In this document: in pieces, positions 1-5,300 of the stretch
Numbering within the stretch: the stretch's first letter is position 1
Layout: the number at the start of each line of letters is the position of its first letter
Assembly (NCBI GenBank): GCA_021810815.1
Contig: JAJZHR010000217.1
Location: 1 to 5,300 of the forward strand
Length of the DNA: 5,300 bases
Source of the DNA: Acidobacteriota bacterium
Lineage (GTDB): Bacteria > Acidobacteriota > Terriglobia > Terriglobales > Acidobacteriaceae
Direction: 5' to 3'
Notes under the pieces: model-generated
Databases searched by the model: none
The model's input: the letters and a program-made list of their open reading frames with translations, nothing else
Told to the model about the DNA's origin: nothing
Made by a program: the position numbers and the translations under genes

Positions 1-1621
1 TTCGAAGATCAATATTGTGGACACGCCGGGCCACGCGGATTTCGGCGGCGAGGTGGAGCGCGCTCTGAAGATGGTGGACGGCGTGGTGCTGCTGGTGGAT
101 GCGTCGGAAGGCCCGCTGCCGCAGACCCGCTACGTGCTCTCGAAGGCGCTGGAGGCGAAGCTGACGCCGATCCTTGTGATCAACAAGATCGACCGTCCGG
201 ATGCGCGTCCGCAGGAGGTGCTGAACGAGGTCTATGACCTGTTCATCGACCTGGATGCGGATGAGTCCGTGCTGGAGTTTCCGGTGATCTACACGAACGG
301 CAAGGCGGGAACCGCGACCATGGACCTGAACGTCCCGGGAACGGACCTGCAGCCGCTGTTCGAGCTGATTTTCCAGACCATCCCAGCGGCGACCGGAGAT
401 GCTGACGGCGACCTGCAGATCCTAGTGACGAACCTGGACTATTCGGACTACCTTGGCCGCCTGGCGATTGCGCGCGTGTTCAACGGGACGCTGAGGGTCG
501 GGCAGGAGGTCAGCCTCTCCAAGGTGGATGGCCATCTGGAGACGGTGAAGATCACCAAGCTGTTCACCTTCAACGGCCTGAAGCGCACGGACACGGAGCA
601 GACCGCGGTGGGAGACATTGTGGCTGTGGCCGGGATTCCGGGCATCACGATCGGAGAGACGATCTGCGCCCTGGAGAATCCGAAGCCTCTGCCTCCGATC
701 AAGATCGACGAGCCGACCATTGCCATCCAGTTCTCGGTGAACAACGGGCCGTTCGCAGGACGCGAAGGCAACATGGTGACCTCGCGCAACATCAAGGAGC
801 GGCTGGAGAAGGAACTGCTGACGAATGTTTCGATCCGCGTGGAAGACACGGGGAGCCCGGAGACGTTCAAGGTGCTGGGCCGCGGCGAGTTGCAGCTTTC
901 GGTGCTGATCGAGATGATGCGGCGCGAGGGCTTCGAGCTGATGGTGAGCCGCCCGCAGATCGTGACCAAGCGGATCGACGGCGTTCTGATGGAGCCGAGC
1001 GAGCTGCTGAGCATCGACATCCCGGAGAGCTTTGTGGGCACGGTGATCGAGCGCCTGGGGCCGAGAAAAGGCGAGATGACCAAGATGCACAACCACGGCT
1101 CCGGGCGCGTGCGCATGGAGTTCAAGGTGCCCAGCCGGGGACTGATCGGGCTGCGCAACGAGATGCTGACGGAGACGCGCGGCACCATCGTGATGAACTC
1201 GATTTCGGACGGATACATTCCCTACCAGGGAGAGATTCCGCAGCGGCCATCGGGTGCGTTGATCTCTGACCGGACGGGCGTGACGACGACGTATGCCCTG
1301 AACAACATCCAGGAGCGCGGCATTCTGTTCGTGGGCGAGGGGACCGAGGTTTACGAGGGGATGCTGGTGGGCGAGCACTCGCGCGACAACGACCTCGATG
1401 TGAACGCGGTGCGCGAAAAGAAGCTGACCAACATGCGCGCCTCGGGTTCCGATGATGCTCTGCGGCTGGTTCCGTACAAGCTGCTGACGCTGGAGCAGTC
1501 GATCGAGTTCATCGCAGAGGACGAGCTGGTGGAAGTGACGCCGAAGTCGCTGCGCATGCGCAAGAAGATCCTGCAGGCGAACCGCCGGCCGAAGCGCGGC
1601 AACGCGACGGTACCGGAGTAG
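1..1621 (+). CDS. typA: Translational GTPase TypA/BipA, 5'-truncated by window edge
   Basis: TypA/BipA is a ribosome-binding GTPase of the EF-G/LepA superfamily, linked in other bacteria to 50S assembly and to growth in cold or under stress. The reading frame is already open at base 2 and reads SKINIVDTPGHADFGGE. It therefore begins inside the G domain, and the GTG at 17 is the Val of that motif, not a start. Visible parts in order: G3 motif DTPGH (bases 20-34), G4 motif NKID (182-193), a translation-factor beta-barrel (about 420-690), an EF-G-like domain with GRGELQLSVLIEMMRREGFE (about 880-940), and the TypA-type C-terminal region with PSRGLIGLRNE, VYEGMLVGEHSR and KKLTNMRASG, ending in a basic tail. 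The P-loop (G1) and switch I (G2) lie outside the window. About 539 residues are visible; by comparison with E. coli BipA (about 607 residues) roughly 68 are missing. No frameshift is seen. The G5 position reads YTNGKAG rather than the more usual SA-type motif. TypA is distinguished from EF-G and LepA by the C-terminal motifs; identification is firm. Confidence 0.97.
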   Translation, partial: SKINIVDTPGHADFGGEVERALKMVDGVVLLVDASEGPLPQTRYVLSKALEAKLTPILVINKIDRPDARPQEVLNEVYDLFIDLDADESVLEFPVIYTNGKAGTATMDLNVPGTDLQPLFELIFQTIPAATGDADGDLQILVTNLDYSDYLGRLAIARVFNGTLRVGQEVSLSKVDGHLETVKITKLFTFNGLKRTDTEQTAVGDIVAVAGIPGITIGETICALENPKPLPPIKIDEPTIAIQFSVNNGPFAGREGNMVTSRNIKERLEKELLTNVSIRVEDTGSPETFKVLGRGELQLSVLIEMMRREGFELMVSRPQIVTKRIDGVLMEPSELLSIDIPESFVGTVIERLGPRKGEMTKMHNHGSGRVRMEFKVPSRGLIGLRNEMLTETRGTIVMNSISDGYIPYQGEIPQRPSGALISDRTGVTTTYALNNIQERGILFVGEGTEVYEGMLVGEHSRDNDLDVNAVREKKLTNMRASGSDDALRLVPYKLLTLEQSIEFIAEDELVEVTPKSLRMRKKILQANRRPKRGNATVPE

Positions 1622-1635
1622 CCGCAGCGAATCGC

Positions 1636-1680
1636 AAATGCCCCAGGTCCTGTGCATCAGGGCCTGGGGCTTTCTTGTGT
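1636..1680 (+). terminator. Intrinsic terminator of typA
   Basis: Bases 1640-1652 pair with 1658-1670 to give a 13-bp stem with a single G-U wobble (1648/1662) and a 5-base loop (1653-1657). The outer half is GCCCCAGG against CCTGGGGC. The stem is followed at once by TTTCTTGTGT and preceded by AAA (1636-1638). It starts 18 bases after the typA stop codon at 1621. Stem, loop and T-rich tail fit a Rho-independent terminator for typA. The T tract is interrupted by one C, so termination may be incomplete. The weak upstream A run gives little support for use on the minus strand. Confidence 0.85.
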
Positions 1681-1687
1681 CGGCGTG

Positions 1688-1696
1688 TGCTACTGT
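1688..1696 (+). promoter_or_regulatory. Possible extended -10 promoter for the small membrane protein
   Basis: TG (1688-1689), one base, then TACTGT (1691-1696) resembles an extended -10 element. It lies just after the typA terminator and 15 bases before ATG 1712. There is no good -35 at normal spacing: the nearest TTG-type hexamer (1675-1680) is only 10 bases upstream. The predicted transcript start, around 1703, would leave a leader of about 9 bases. The support is positional plus a partial consensus match only. Confidence 0.22.
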
Positions 1697-1711
1697 GGAC
1701 AACAGACGTCC

Positions 1712-2158
1712 ATGCGTGCGCAGCCGAATTTATTTCCCAAGCCGTCCCTGTCCAGCGACCCGCGCTCGATGCGACCGTTGACTGCTCCAGTGTTTGGAGC
1801 ATCGGCAGGCTCTGGGCCGCTCGATCCCACTTCGCATGATGAGCATCGGTTCGACGAGTTTTCGTCCAATGCCCGGAGGCCAGCGCCCATCTCCGCCTCC
1901 TCCAAACCGGCCCCAATCTGGCTGCAGCGCATCTCCCTCTTCGTGCTGGTGATGTTCTGCATCTACCTGGGCGCTCTGGTGACGATCCTTCCCTGGTGGC
2001 CTCGCGTGTGGGAGCAGAATCCGCTGATGCTGGCCTATCCCTGGGTGGCGGCGGTGCTGAACAATGGGATGGTGCGCGGCGTGATCTCCGGGATCGGGCT
2101 GCTGGACATCTGGATTGGGATTTCGGAAGCGATCCACTATCGGGATTACCGGGGATAG
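1712..2158 (+). CDS. Small two-TM membrane protein, function unknown
   Basis: The protein has 148 residues if translation starts at ATG 1712. I do not recognise a named family. Residues 1-70 are rich in Pro, Ser, Ala and charged residues and are probably disordered and cytoplasmic. Residues about 71-93 (after IWLQRIS, with LFVLVMFCIYLGALV) form a clear hydrophobic segment. A WWPRVWEQNP stretch follows, then a second, Gly-rich hydrophobic segment at about 119-141 (VRGVISGIGLLDIWIGISEA), and a short charged tail HYRDYRG. The motif-like second half (NPL, NNGMVRG, SGIGLLDIWIGISEAI) looks conserved in character, unlike the N-terminal half. Start choice: the frame is open back to GTG 1652, but that lies inside the typA terminator. 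ATG 1712 comes after it, and ATG 1769 (129 residues) is the alternative. No convincing Shine-Dalgarno precedes either ATG. A weak extended -10 (TGC TACTGT, 1688-1696) lies just upstream. It follows typA in the same direction but beyond a terminator, so it is probably its own unit. That it is a real gene is likely; any function would be guesswork. Confidence 0.72.
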   Translation: MRAQPNLFPKPSLSSDPRSMRPLTAPVFGASAGSGPLDPTSHDEHRFDEFSSNARRPAPISASSKPAPIWLQRISLFVLVMFCIYLGALVTILPWWPRVWEQNPLMLAYPWVAAVLNNGMVRGVISGIGLLDIWIGISEAIHYRDYRG

Positions 2159-2343
2159 TTGCCGGTCGTCTCCATTTGAGCAAAATAGATATTTCCCGCA
2201 GCCTGCGAGCCGTGCCCGATGGTTGGAGGCACAGCCGGGTTGAGGAGAGCACCCCGCCCTGCGGCAACAGCGCCGCTAGGATGGGGCGCTGTTGCCGCTG
2301 GCTGGGTGCCCGGCTGTGCCTTCAACTCTGTCTATAACGCGTT
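2159..2343. other. Convergent intergenic region without a gene
   Basis: This gap of 185 bases separates the 3' ends of the small membrane protein (plus strand) and the GH20 enzyme (minus strand). Its left third contains an AT-rich island (about 2174-2194) unlike the GC-rich surroundings, without a recognisable -35/-10 pair, and a short palindrome CGCAGCCTGCG (2197-2207). The rest is the long hairpin described separately. The open frames that cross it have no start signal or protein-like composition, so I see no coding potential here. Confidence 0.7.
2222..2326. repeat. Long imperfect inverted repeat (hairpin) between convergent genes
   Basis: This stretch folds on itself almost end to end. 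Inner stem: GCGGCAACAGCGCC (2261-2274) is a perfect 14-bp complement of GGCGCTGTTGCCGC (2285-2298), with the 10-base loop GCTAGGATGG. Outer stem: 2222-2240 pairs with 2308-2326 over 19 positions, two of them G-U, including a perfect 13-bp core (AGGCACAGCCGGG, 2227-2239, with CCCGGCTGTGCCT, 2309-2321). Between them 2251-2254 pairs with 2304-2307 and 2256-2258 with 2300-2302, across one mismatch. The main irregularity is an unpaired 10-base bulge (2241-2250) on the 5' side. About 40 positions pair in all. It starts 64 bases after the upstream stop (2158) and ends 18 bases before the GH20 stop codon on the opposite strand. Neither side has a T-run after the stem, so it is not a canonical intrinsic terminator. 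A REP/BIME-like 3' element, a small inverted-repeat mobile element (MITE-like), or a Rho-related or RNA-stability structure are all possible. No target-site duplication is evident. Confidence 0.75.
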
Positions 2344-4521
2344 CTACTGTGCTTGTGCTGGCGGCGGGGCGGGGATGCCGACTTCTGTTGCGGCGGGGAG
2401 GGGGTGGTTGGCATACCACTGGCGCTGGACGCTGCGGAAGGTGTCCATGCGGCTGAGCCAGAGGAGCGTGGACTGGTCGTAGCGCATGAGGTTGTTGCGC
2501 AGCCAGTAGGGGCGGTTCTCGCGCAGCCAGGCTTGCTGGTACATGTCGTGGAGAAGGGTGTAGCCGTCGCGCAGATCTTCGCATCCGCCGTTGACGCTGT
2601 TGATGGTGGTGAGCAGGCGGCCCACTTCCTTGCGGGAATCTGGCGCGGGGTTGGACTGCATGGCATAGGCGGTGGCGTAGCCGGCGGCCATTTCGTCGGC
2701 GAGTTCGAATTTGAGGCCGATGAAGTCGATGCGGCGCGCGCCGAGCTCCATGGCGTCGATGGCGGCGGTTTCTCGCAGGGTCTGCGAGGGCGTGGAGCGG
2801 GCCTGGGCGATGAGGGTGATGGCGCGCTCGGCGTGGAGGCGCATCTCTTGCAGGTAGGGGCGAATTTGAGCGGCCATGGCCTGTCCGTCCGCGCTCCACG
2901 GGTCGATCCAGAACAGGCCGTCGCTGATGTCGCCGAGCTTGGTGTTGGTCTTGAGGAGGGTGTGAGCGGCCATCAGCTCGAGCTGCGCCTGGTTGAGGTC
3001 GCCGGTGATGTCGCCGTGGAAGACGGGGCCGTAGCTCTGCTGGAACTGGGCGATGCTGGCTTCGCCGGATTGAGCGGCGGCGGGTTGCCACGCGGCGGCA
3101 GCGCCGAAGAGGACTCCATACCAGTCCATGTCGAACAGGCCCTCGCCGTCGTCGTTCCAGACGGTGTTGAGAGCGCCCGTGCTGCCGAGCTTCTGACCGT
3201 CGCGGACGAATTCCTGGATGTTTTCCAGGCCCATGGTGTAGTCGGGGTAGGGTCGGCTCCAGTTGTTGATGCCGGGGGCGACCCAGGTCTCGATGCCTGC
3301 CTGGGTGTAGGGCAGCAGGTAGCGGCTGTAGCCGCGCTTCGGCTGCGGGCTGTACGTCCATGCGACGGCGATCATGTCGCGCTTCATGTCTGGCGGCAGC
3401 GCCTTGACCAGGTCGGGGTCGCTCATGGCGATGTCTCCCCAGAAGAGCAGGCGGCGGTGCAGAGGGAGAAGCAGGCCATGGATGCGGGTGAGGAAGTCGA
3501 GGTAGGCGGCACCAAGGCCGCGCGAGGCGACGTCGGCTTTGGTCTGGCCTGCGCCGAGGTCCTCGGTCTCGTCTGCTCCGATGTGGAGGAATGGGCCGGG
3601 GAAGACGGAGGCCAGCTCCGTGAACCACTGCTGGATGAGGGTGAGGGAGCCGGGCTGGCCGGGAGCGAGGACGTTGCCGTGGGGCGTTTCGGCGAGAGGA
3701 GCGTACTGGTCGAAGGAGAGGACGTGGTGGAGGTGGCCGAACGCCTCCTGCTCGGGAATGATGAGGATGTGATAGCGGGCTGCGTAGGCGACGAGATCGC
3801 GGGCTTCCGCGGGAGACAGGGAGCCGCCGGGGATGGCGGAGAGCGGGTTGCCGGCGTACTGGAAGGTGTGCTCGAAGTAGGGCGAGTAGATGTTGACCTT
3901 GTAGGCGGCGAGGGTGCGGATCTGCTTCTTCTGGAATTCAAGGGTGGGGAAGGGGCCGCGGGAGAGATCGTCGCTGAGGCCCCGGTACTTCATGGCAGGC
4001 CAGTCGCGGATGGTGGCCGTGCGCAGGGTCGCCGCGACGCCGTTGCCGGTGATGAGCTGCTTGAGGGTCTGCGCTCCGTAGAAGACGCCGCTGTCGCTGT
4101 CGCCGATGACGGAGATGGTGCGGCCGGCGGAGAGGATGGCGTAGCCCTCGGCCATCATCGCGGGGTCGAAGGCGATGCCGGCGGCTGAGAGCCGCAGACG
4201 CGCGACGGCGCTGCTCTGGCGAAGGAGTTCGATGCTGACGCTTGCGGGGCCGGCCGTGGACGCGACCGCGCGGTCGGCGAGGAAGGACCTGAGGTCGGTG
4301 GCGGCGAATGCGTCGGCTGCGTCGGTGCCCAGAACGGTGACGCGGACGCCGCCGGAGAGCGGAAGGTCGGCGAGGGGATGGATCTCGCGCGGCGCGGGGA
4401 TGAGCGGCGGAGCCTTGGCGGTCTGGACGGCGGTTTGGGCGGCGGCCTGGGCGGCGGCGCAGGCGAGCAGAAGGATGGAGGCGCGGAGGAGACTGTTGCG
4501 AAGCAGGCTGTGCATAGGCAT
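2344..4521 (-). CDS. Exported GH20 beta-N-acetylhexosaminidase with C-terminal extension
   Basis: Family GH20 enzymes remove terminal beta-linked GlcNAc or GalNAc using the substrate's N-acetyl group as nucleophile. The protein has 725 residues from ATG 4521; a second ATG one codon later (4515) gives 723. Residues 1 to about 28 form a signal peptide (Arg, then SILLLACAAAQAAAQ), so it should act in the periplasm or outside the cell. LLAC could be a weak lipobox, but an Arg close by makes signal peptidase I more likely. Residues about 38-175 look like the GH20b domain (start PLIPAPREI). The (beta/alpha)8 barrel runs about 177-480: MKYRGLSDDLSRG, EQEAFGH (His263), and the catalytic motif HIGADE with Asp317 (polarises the N-acetyl group) and Glu318 (acid/base), then Trp361, Trp388, Trp413, Trp421 and WNDDGEG (455-461). 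Residues about 480-725 form a mostly helical C-terminal region that I cannot assign, followed by a Pro/Ala/Gln tail. No Shine-Dalgarno is visible. The frame is open upstream to GTG 4587, but that overlaps the divergent gene. Exact substrate cannot be told: chitin oligomers, muropeptides or host/plant glycans are all possible. Confidence 0.93.
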   Translation of the reverse strand: MPMHSLLRNSLLRASILLLACAAAQAAAQTAVQTAKAPPLIPAPREIHPLADLPLSGGVRVTVLGTDAADAFAATDLRSFLADRAVASTAGPASVSIELLRQSSAVARLRLSAAGIAFDPAMMAEGYAILSAGRTISVIGDSDSGVFYGAQTLKQLITGNGVAATLRTATIRDWPAMKYRGLSDDLSRGPFPTLEFQKKQIRTLAAYKVNIYSPYFEHTFQYAGNPLSAIPGGSLSPAEARDLVAYAARYHILIIPEQEAFGHLHHVLSFDQYAPLAETPHGNVLAPGQPGSLTLIQQWFTELASVFPGPFLHIGADETEDLGAGQTKADVASRGLGAAYLDFLTRIHGLLLPLHRRLLFWGDIAMSDPDLVKALPPDMKRDMIAVAWTYSPQPKRGYSRYLLPYTQAGIETWVAPGINNWSRPYPDYTMGLENIQEFVRDGQKLGSTGALNTVWNDDGEGLFDMDWYGVLFGAAAAWQPAAAQSGEASIAQFQQSYGPVFHGDITGDLNQAQLELMAAHTLLKTNTKLGDISDGLFWIDPWSADGQAMAAQIRPYLQEMRLHAERAITLIAQARSTPSQTLRETAAIDAMELGARRIDFIGLKFELADEMAAGYATAYAMQSNPAPDSRKEVGRLLTTINSVNGGCEDLRDGYTLLHDMYQQAWLRENRPYWLRNNLMRYDQSTLLWLSRMDTFRSVQRQWYANHPLPAATEVGIPAPPPAQAQ

Positions 4522-4565
4522 TACATGCAACGATAGACGAGAAGCGGCGGCAGTAGAATGTTCGA
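4522..4565. promoter_or_regulatory. Compact divergent start region, candidate -10 elements
   Basis: Only 44 bases separate the two divergent start codons. On the plus strand TAGAAT (4554-4559) matches TATAAT at five of six positions and ends 6 bases before GTG 4566. On the minus strand TATCGT (4535-4530) ends 8 bases before ATG 4521, and TGTAAT (4525-4520, five of six) overlaps that ATG, which would place a transcript start near the second ATG at 4515. No good -35 hexamer is found at normal spacing for any of them, and no Shine-Dalgarno precedes either gene. The spacing would fit leaderless or near-leaderless transcripts. Each promoter may also extend into the opposite coding sequence. Confidence 0.3.
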
Positions 4566-5300
4566 GTGCCTGATCTGACACCTCCACCTCTGCCCATTGC
4601 CGACCTCGACCATATTCTGCTGCACACGCGAACCCTGTGGGAGGAGATGCGCGGAGAGCGCATTTTCATCACCGGGGGGACGGGCTTCTTTGGCTGCTGG
4701 CTGCTGGAGAGCTTCCGGCACGCCAATCGGGAGCTGGGCCTGGGAGCGAAGGCGACCGTGCTGACGCGGGATGCGAAGGCGTTCGCGCGCAAAGCTCCGC
4801 ATCTGGCGGAGGAGCCAGCGATTGCGCTGGTGGAAGGGGACGTCCGCAGCTTCGAGTTTCCGCAGGAGGACCACGCGTTCGTGATCCACGCGGCGACGGA
4901 TTCCGGCAGCAAGCAGACGGAGAGCGGCCCCCTGGATCTGGCCCTGACGATTGCGGACGGCACCCGGCGCGCGTTGGAGTTCGCGCGCAGCCATGGGACG
5001 CGGAAGCTGCTGCTGACCAGCTCCGGTGCGGTTTATGGCAGGCAGCCTTCGGAGGTGGTGCATCTGCCGGAGACGTTTGGAGGCGCTCCCGATCCGCTGC
5101 TGGCGGCGTCAGGCTACGGCGAGAGCAAGAGGTTCGCGGAGCAGTTGTGCGCGGCCGCGTCGAGCAGGGGGACGGGGCTGGAGTGCAAGGTCGCCCGCTG
5201 CTTCGCCTTTGTGGGGCCTCATCTGCCGCTGGACGCGCACTTCGCGATTGGCAACTTCATCCGCGATGCGATGGAGGGGCGGCCAATTCGGATTGGCGGC
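4566..5300 (+). CDS. NAD-dependent epimerase/dehydratase (extended SDR), 3'-truncated
   Basis: The first 245 residues are visible and the frame is open to the window end. It is a cytoplasmic extended short-chain dehydrogenase/reductase of the type that epimerises, dehydrates or reduces nucleotide-activated sugars. A lead of about 30 residues (PDLTPPPLPIADLDHILLH, then TRTLWEEMRGE) precedes the Rossmann fold. The fold opens with IFITGGTGFFG (the NAD-binding GxxGxxG, residues 37-43), followed by WLLESF. A GDVRSFEFP stretch is typical of the adenine-binding region, and IHAATDSGS follows beta-4. The catalytic residues are Ser153 in TSSGAVYG, Tyr184 and Lys188 in YGESK. A region ARCFAFVGPHLPLDAHFAIGNFI fits the substrate-binding half. 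Start choice: an in-frame TAG at 4554 limits the options, GTG 4566 is the first start codon after it, and the next, ATG 4647, would delete the lead helix just before the Rossmann strand. No Shine-Dalgarno is clear. The gene is divergent from the GH20 gene. The exact sugar and reaction (4,6-dehydratase, 4-epimerase or reductase) cannot be read from this part. Confidence 0.9.
   Translation, partial: MPDLTPPPLPIADLDHILLHTRTLWEEMRGERIFITGGTGFFGCWLLESFRHANRELGLGAKATVLTRDAKAFARKAPHLAEEPAIALVEGDVRSFEFPQEDHAFVIHAATDSGSKQTESGPLDLALTIADGTRRALEFARSHGTRKLLLTSSGAVYGRQPSEVVHLPETFGGAPDPLLAASGYGESKRFAEQLCAAASSRGTGLECKVARCFAFVGPHLPLDAHFAIGNFIRDAMEGRPIRIGG

Noticed and set aside
17..19. GTG 17 as the typA start
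   Set aside because: It encodes the Val of the conserved INIVDTPGH G3 motif and the frame is open upstream to the window edge; the gene is simply cut.
422..1702. Open frame of 426 codons antisense to typA
   Set aside because: Arg/His/Leu/Gln-rich translation with no recognisable motif, fully overlapping a firmly identified typA frame. It is a shadow of GC-rich codon use.
1652..1711. GTG 1652 as start of the small membrane protein
   Set aside because: It falls in the stem and loop of the typA terminator, and the added 20 residues look like translated non-coding sequence.
2222..2326. Long hairpin as a standard intrinsic terminator for either flanking gene
   Set aside because: Neither flank of the stem has a T-rich run on the transcribed side, and the structure is much longer than a usual terminator stem.
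2206..2343. Target-site duplication flanking the hairpin, as for a MITE insertion
   Set aside because: I compared the bases just outside 2222 and 2326 and saw no matching direct repeat, so mobility remains only a possibility.
2276..3628. Long Arg/Pro/His-rich frame on the minus strand in another phase of the GH20 gene
   Set aside because: It has the low-complexity composition typical of an out-of-phase read of a GC-rich gene, and the overlapping frame is a clear enzyme.
2353..4188. Open frame of 611 codons on the plus strand, antisense to the GH20 gene
   Set aside because: It mirrors the GH20 gene codon for codon. Its composition is Val/Gly/Ala/Glu-heavy with no domain motifs, as expected from a GC-rich third position on the other strand. 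The GH20 frame has a signal peptide and catalytic motif.
4390..4460. Ala/Gln repeat-like stretch after the GH20 signal peptide as a functional repeat
   Set aside because: AAQAAAQTAVQTA is short and typical of low-complexity signal-peptide c-regions and linkers in GC-rich genomes.
4522..4587. GTG 4587 as start of the GH20 protein
   Set aside because: It would add 22 residues before a normal signal peptide, overlap the divergent epimerase by 22 bases, and has no better ribosome-binding site. ATG 4521 or 4515 puts the signal peptide at the N-terminus.

Overview
The window is GC-rich bacterial chromosomal DNA with a strong G/C preference at third codon positions. It holds four protein-coding genes and three short non-coding intervals. 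The protein sequences and the lack of clear Shine-Dalgarno sites look to me like Acidobacteriota (Acidobacteriaceae/Terriglobia-like). That assignment comes from general impression, not from a marker search, and should be held loosely. I see no tRNA, rRNA, CRISPR array, insertion sequence, integrase or plasmid/phage gene.

Layout, left to right. (1) Bases 1-1621, plus strand: the translational GTPase TypA/BipA, missing roughly its first 70 residues at the window edge. (2) 1636-1680: a strong intrinsic terminator that closes typA. (3) 1712-2158, plus strand: a small protein of unknown function with a disordered, proline/serine-rich N-terminal half and two predicted membrane segments. (4) 2159-2343: a gene-free gap between convergent genes, dominated by a very long imperfect hairpin (2222-2326, about 40 paired positions). 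(5) 2344-4521, minus strand: an exported family GH20 beta-N-acetylhexosaminidase with an intact HxGxDE catalytic motif and a C-terminal helical region of about 230 residues that I cannot assign. (6) 4522-4565: a very short divergent intergenic region of 44 bases. (7) 4566-5300, plus strand: an extended short-chain dehydrogenase/reductase (NAD-dependent epimerase/dehydratase, nucleotide-sugar type), cut by the right edge.

How the genes work together: the arrangement is plus, plus, minus, plus, so no operon of more than two genes is visible. TypA is a housekeeping and stress ribosome-associated GTPase, and its terminator separates it from the membrane protein. The hexosaminidase (glycan breakdown outside the cytoplasm) and the epimerase (sugar-nucleotide modification in the cytoplasm) are divergently transcribed from a shared gap of about 44 bases. 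A link through amino-sugar or surface-glycan metabolism is possible but unproven; the epimerase may be the first gene of a cluster that continues beyond the window.

I do not find a previously undescribed multi-gene system that I could defend. The items most worth a second look are the long hairpin at 2222-2326, the unassigned C-terminal domain of the GH20 enzyme, the two-membrane-segment orphan protein, and the compact divergent start region, whose spacing hints at leaderless transcripts.
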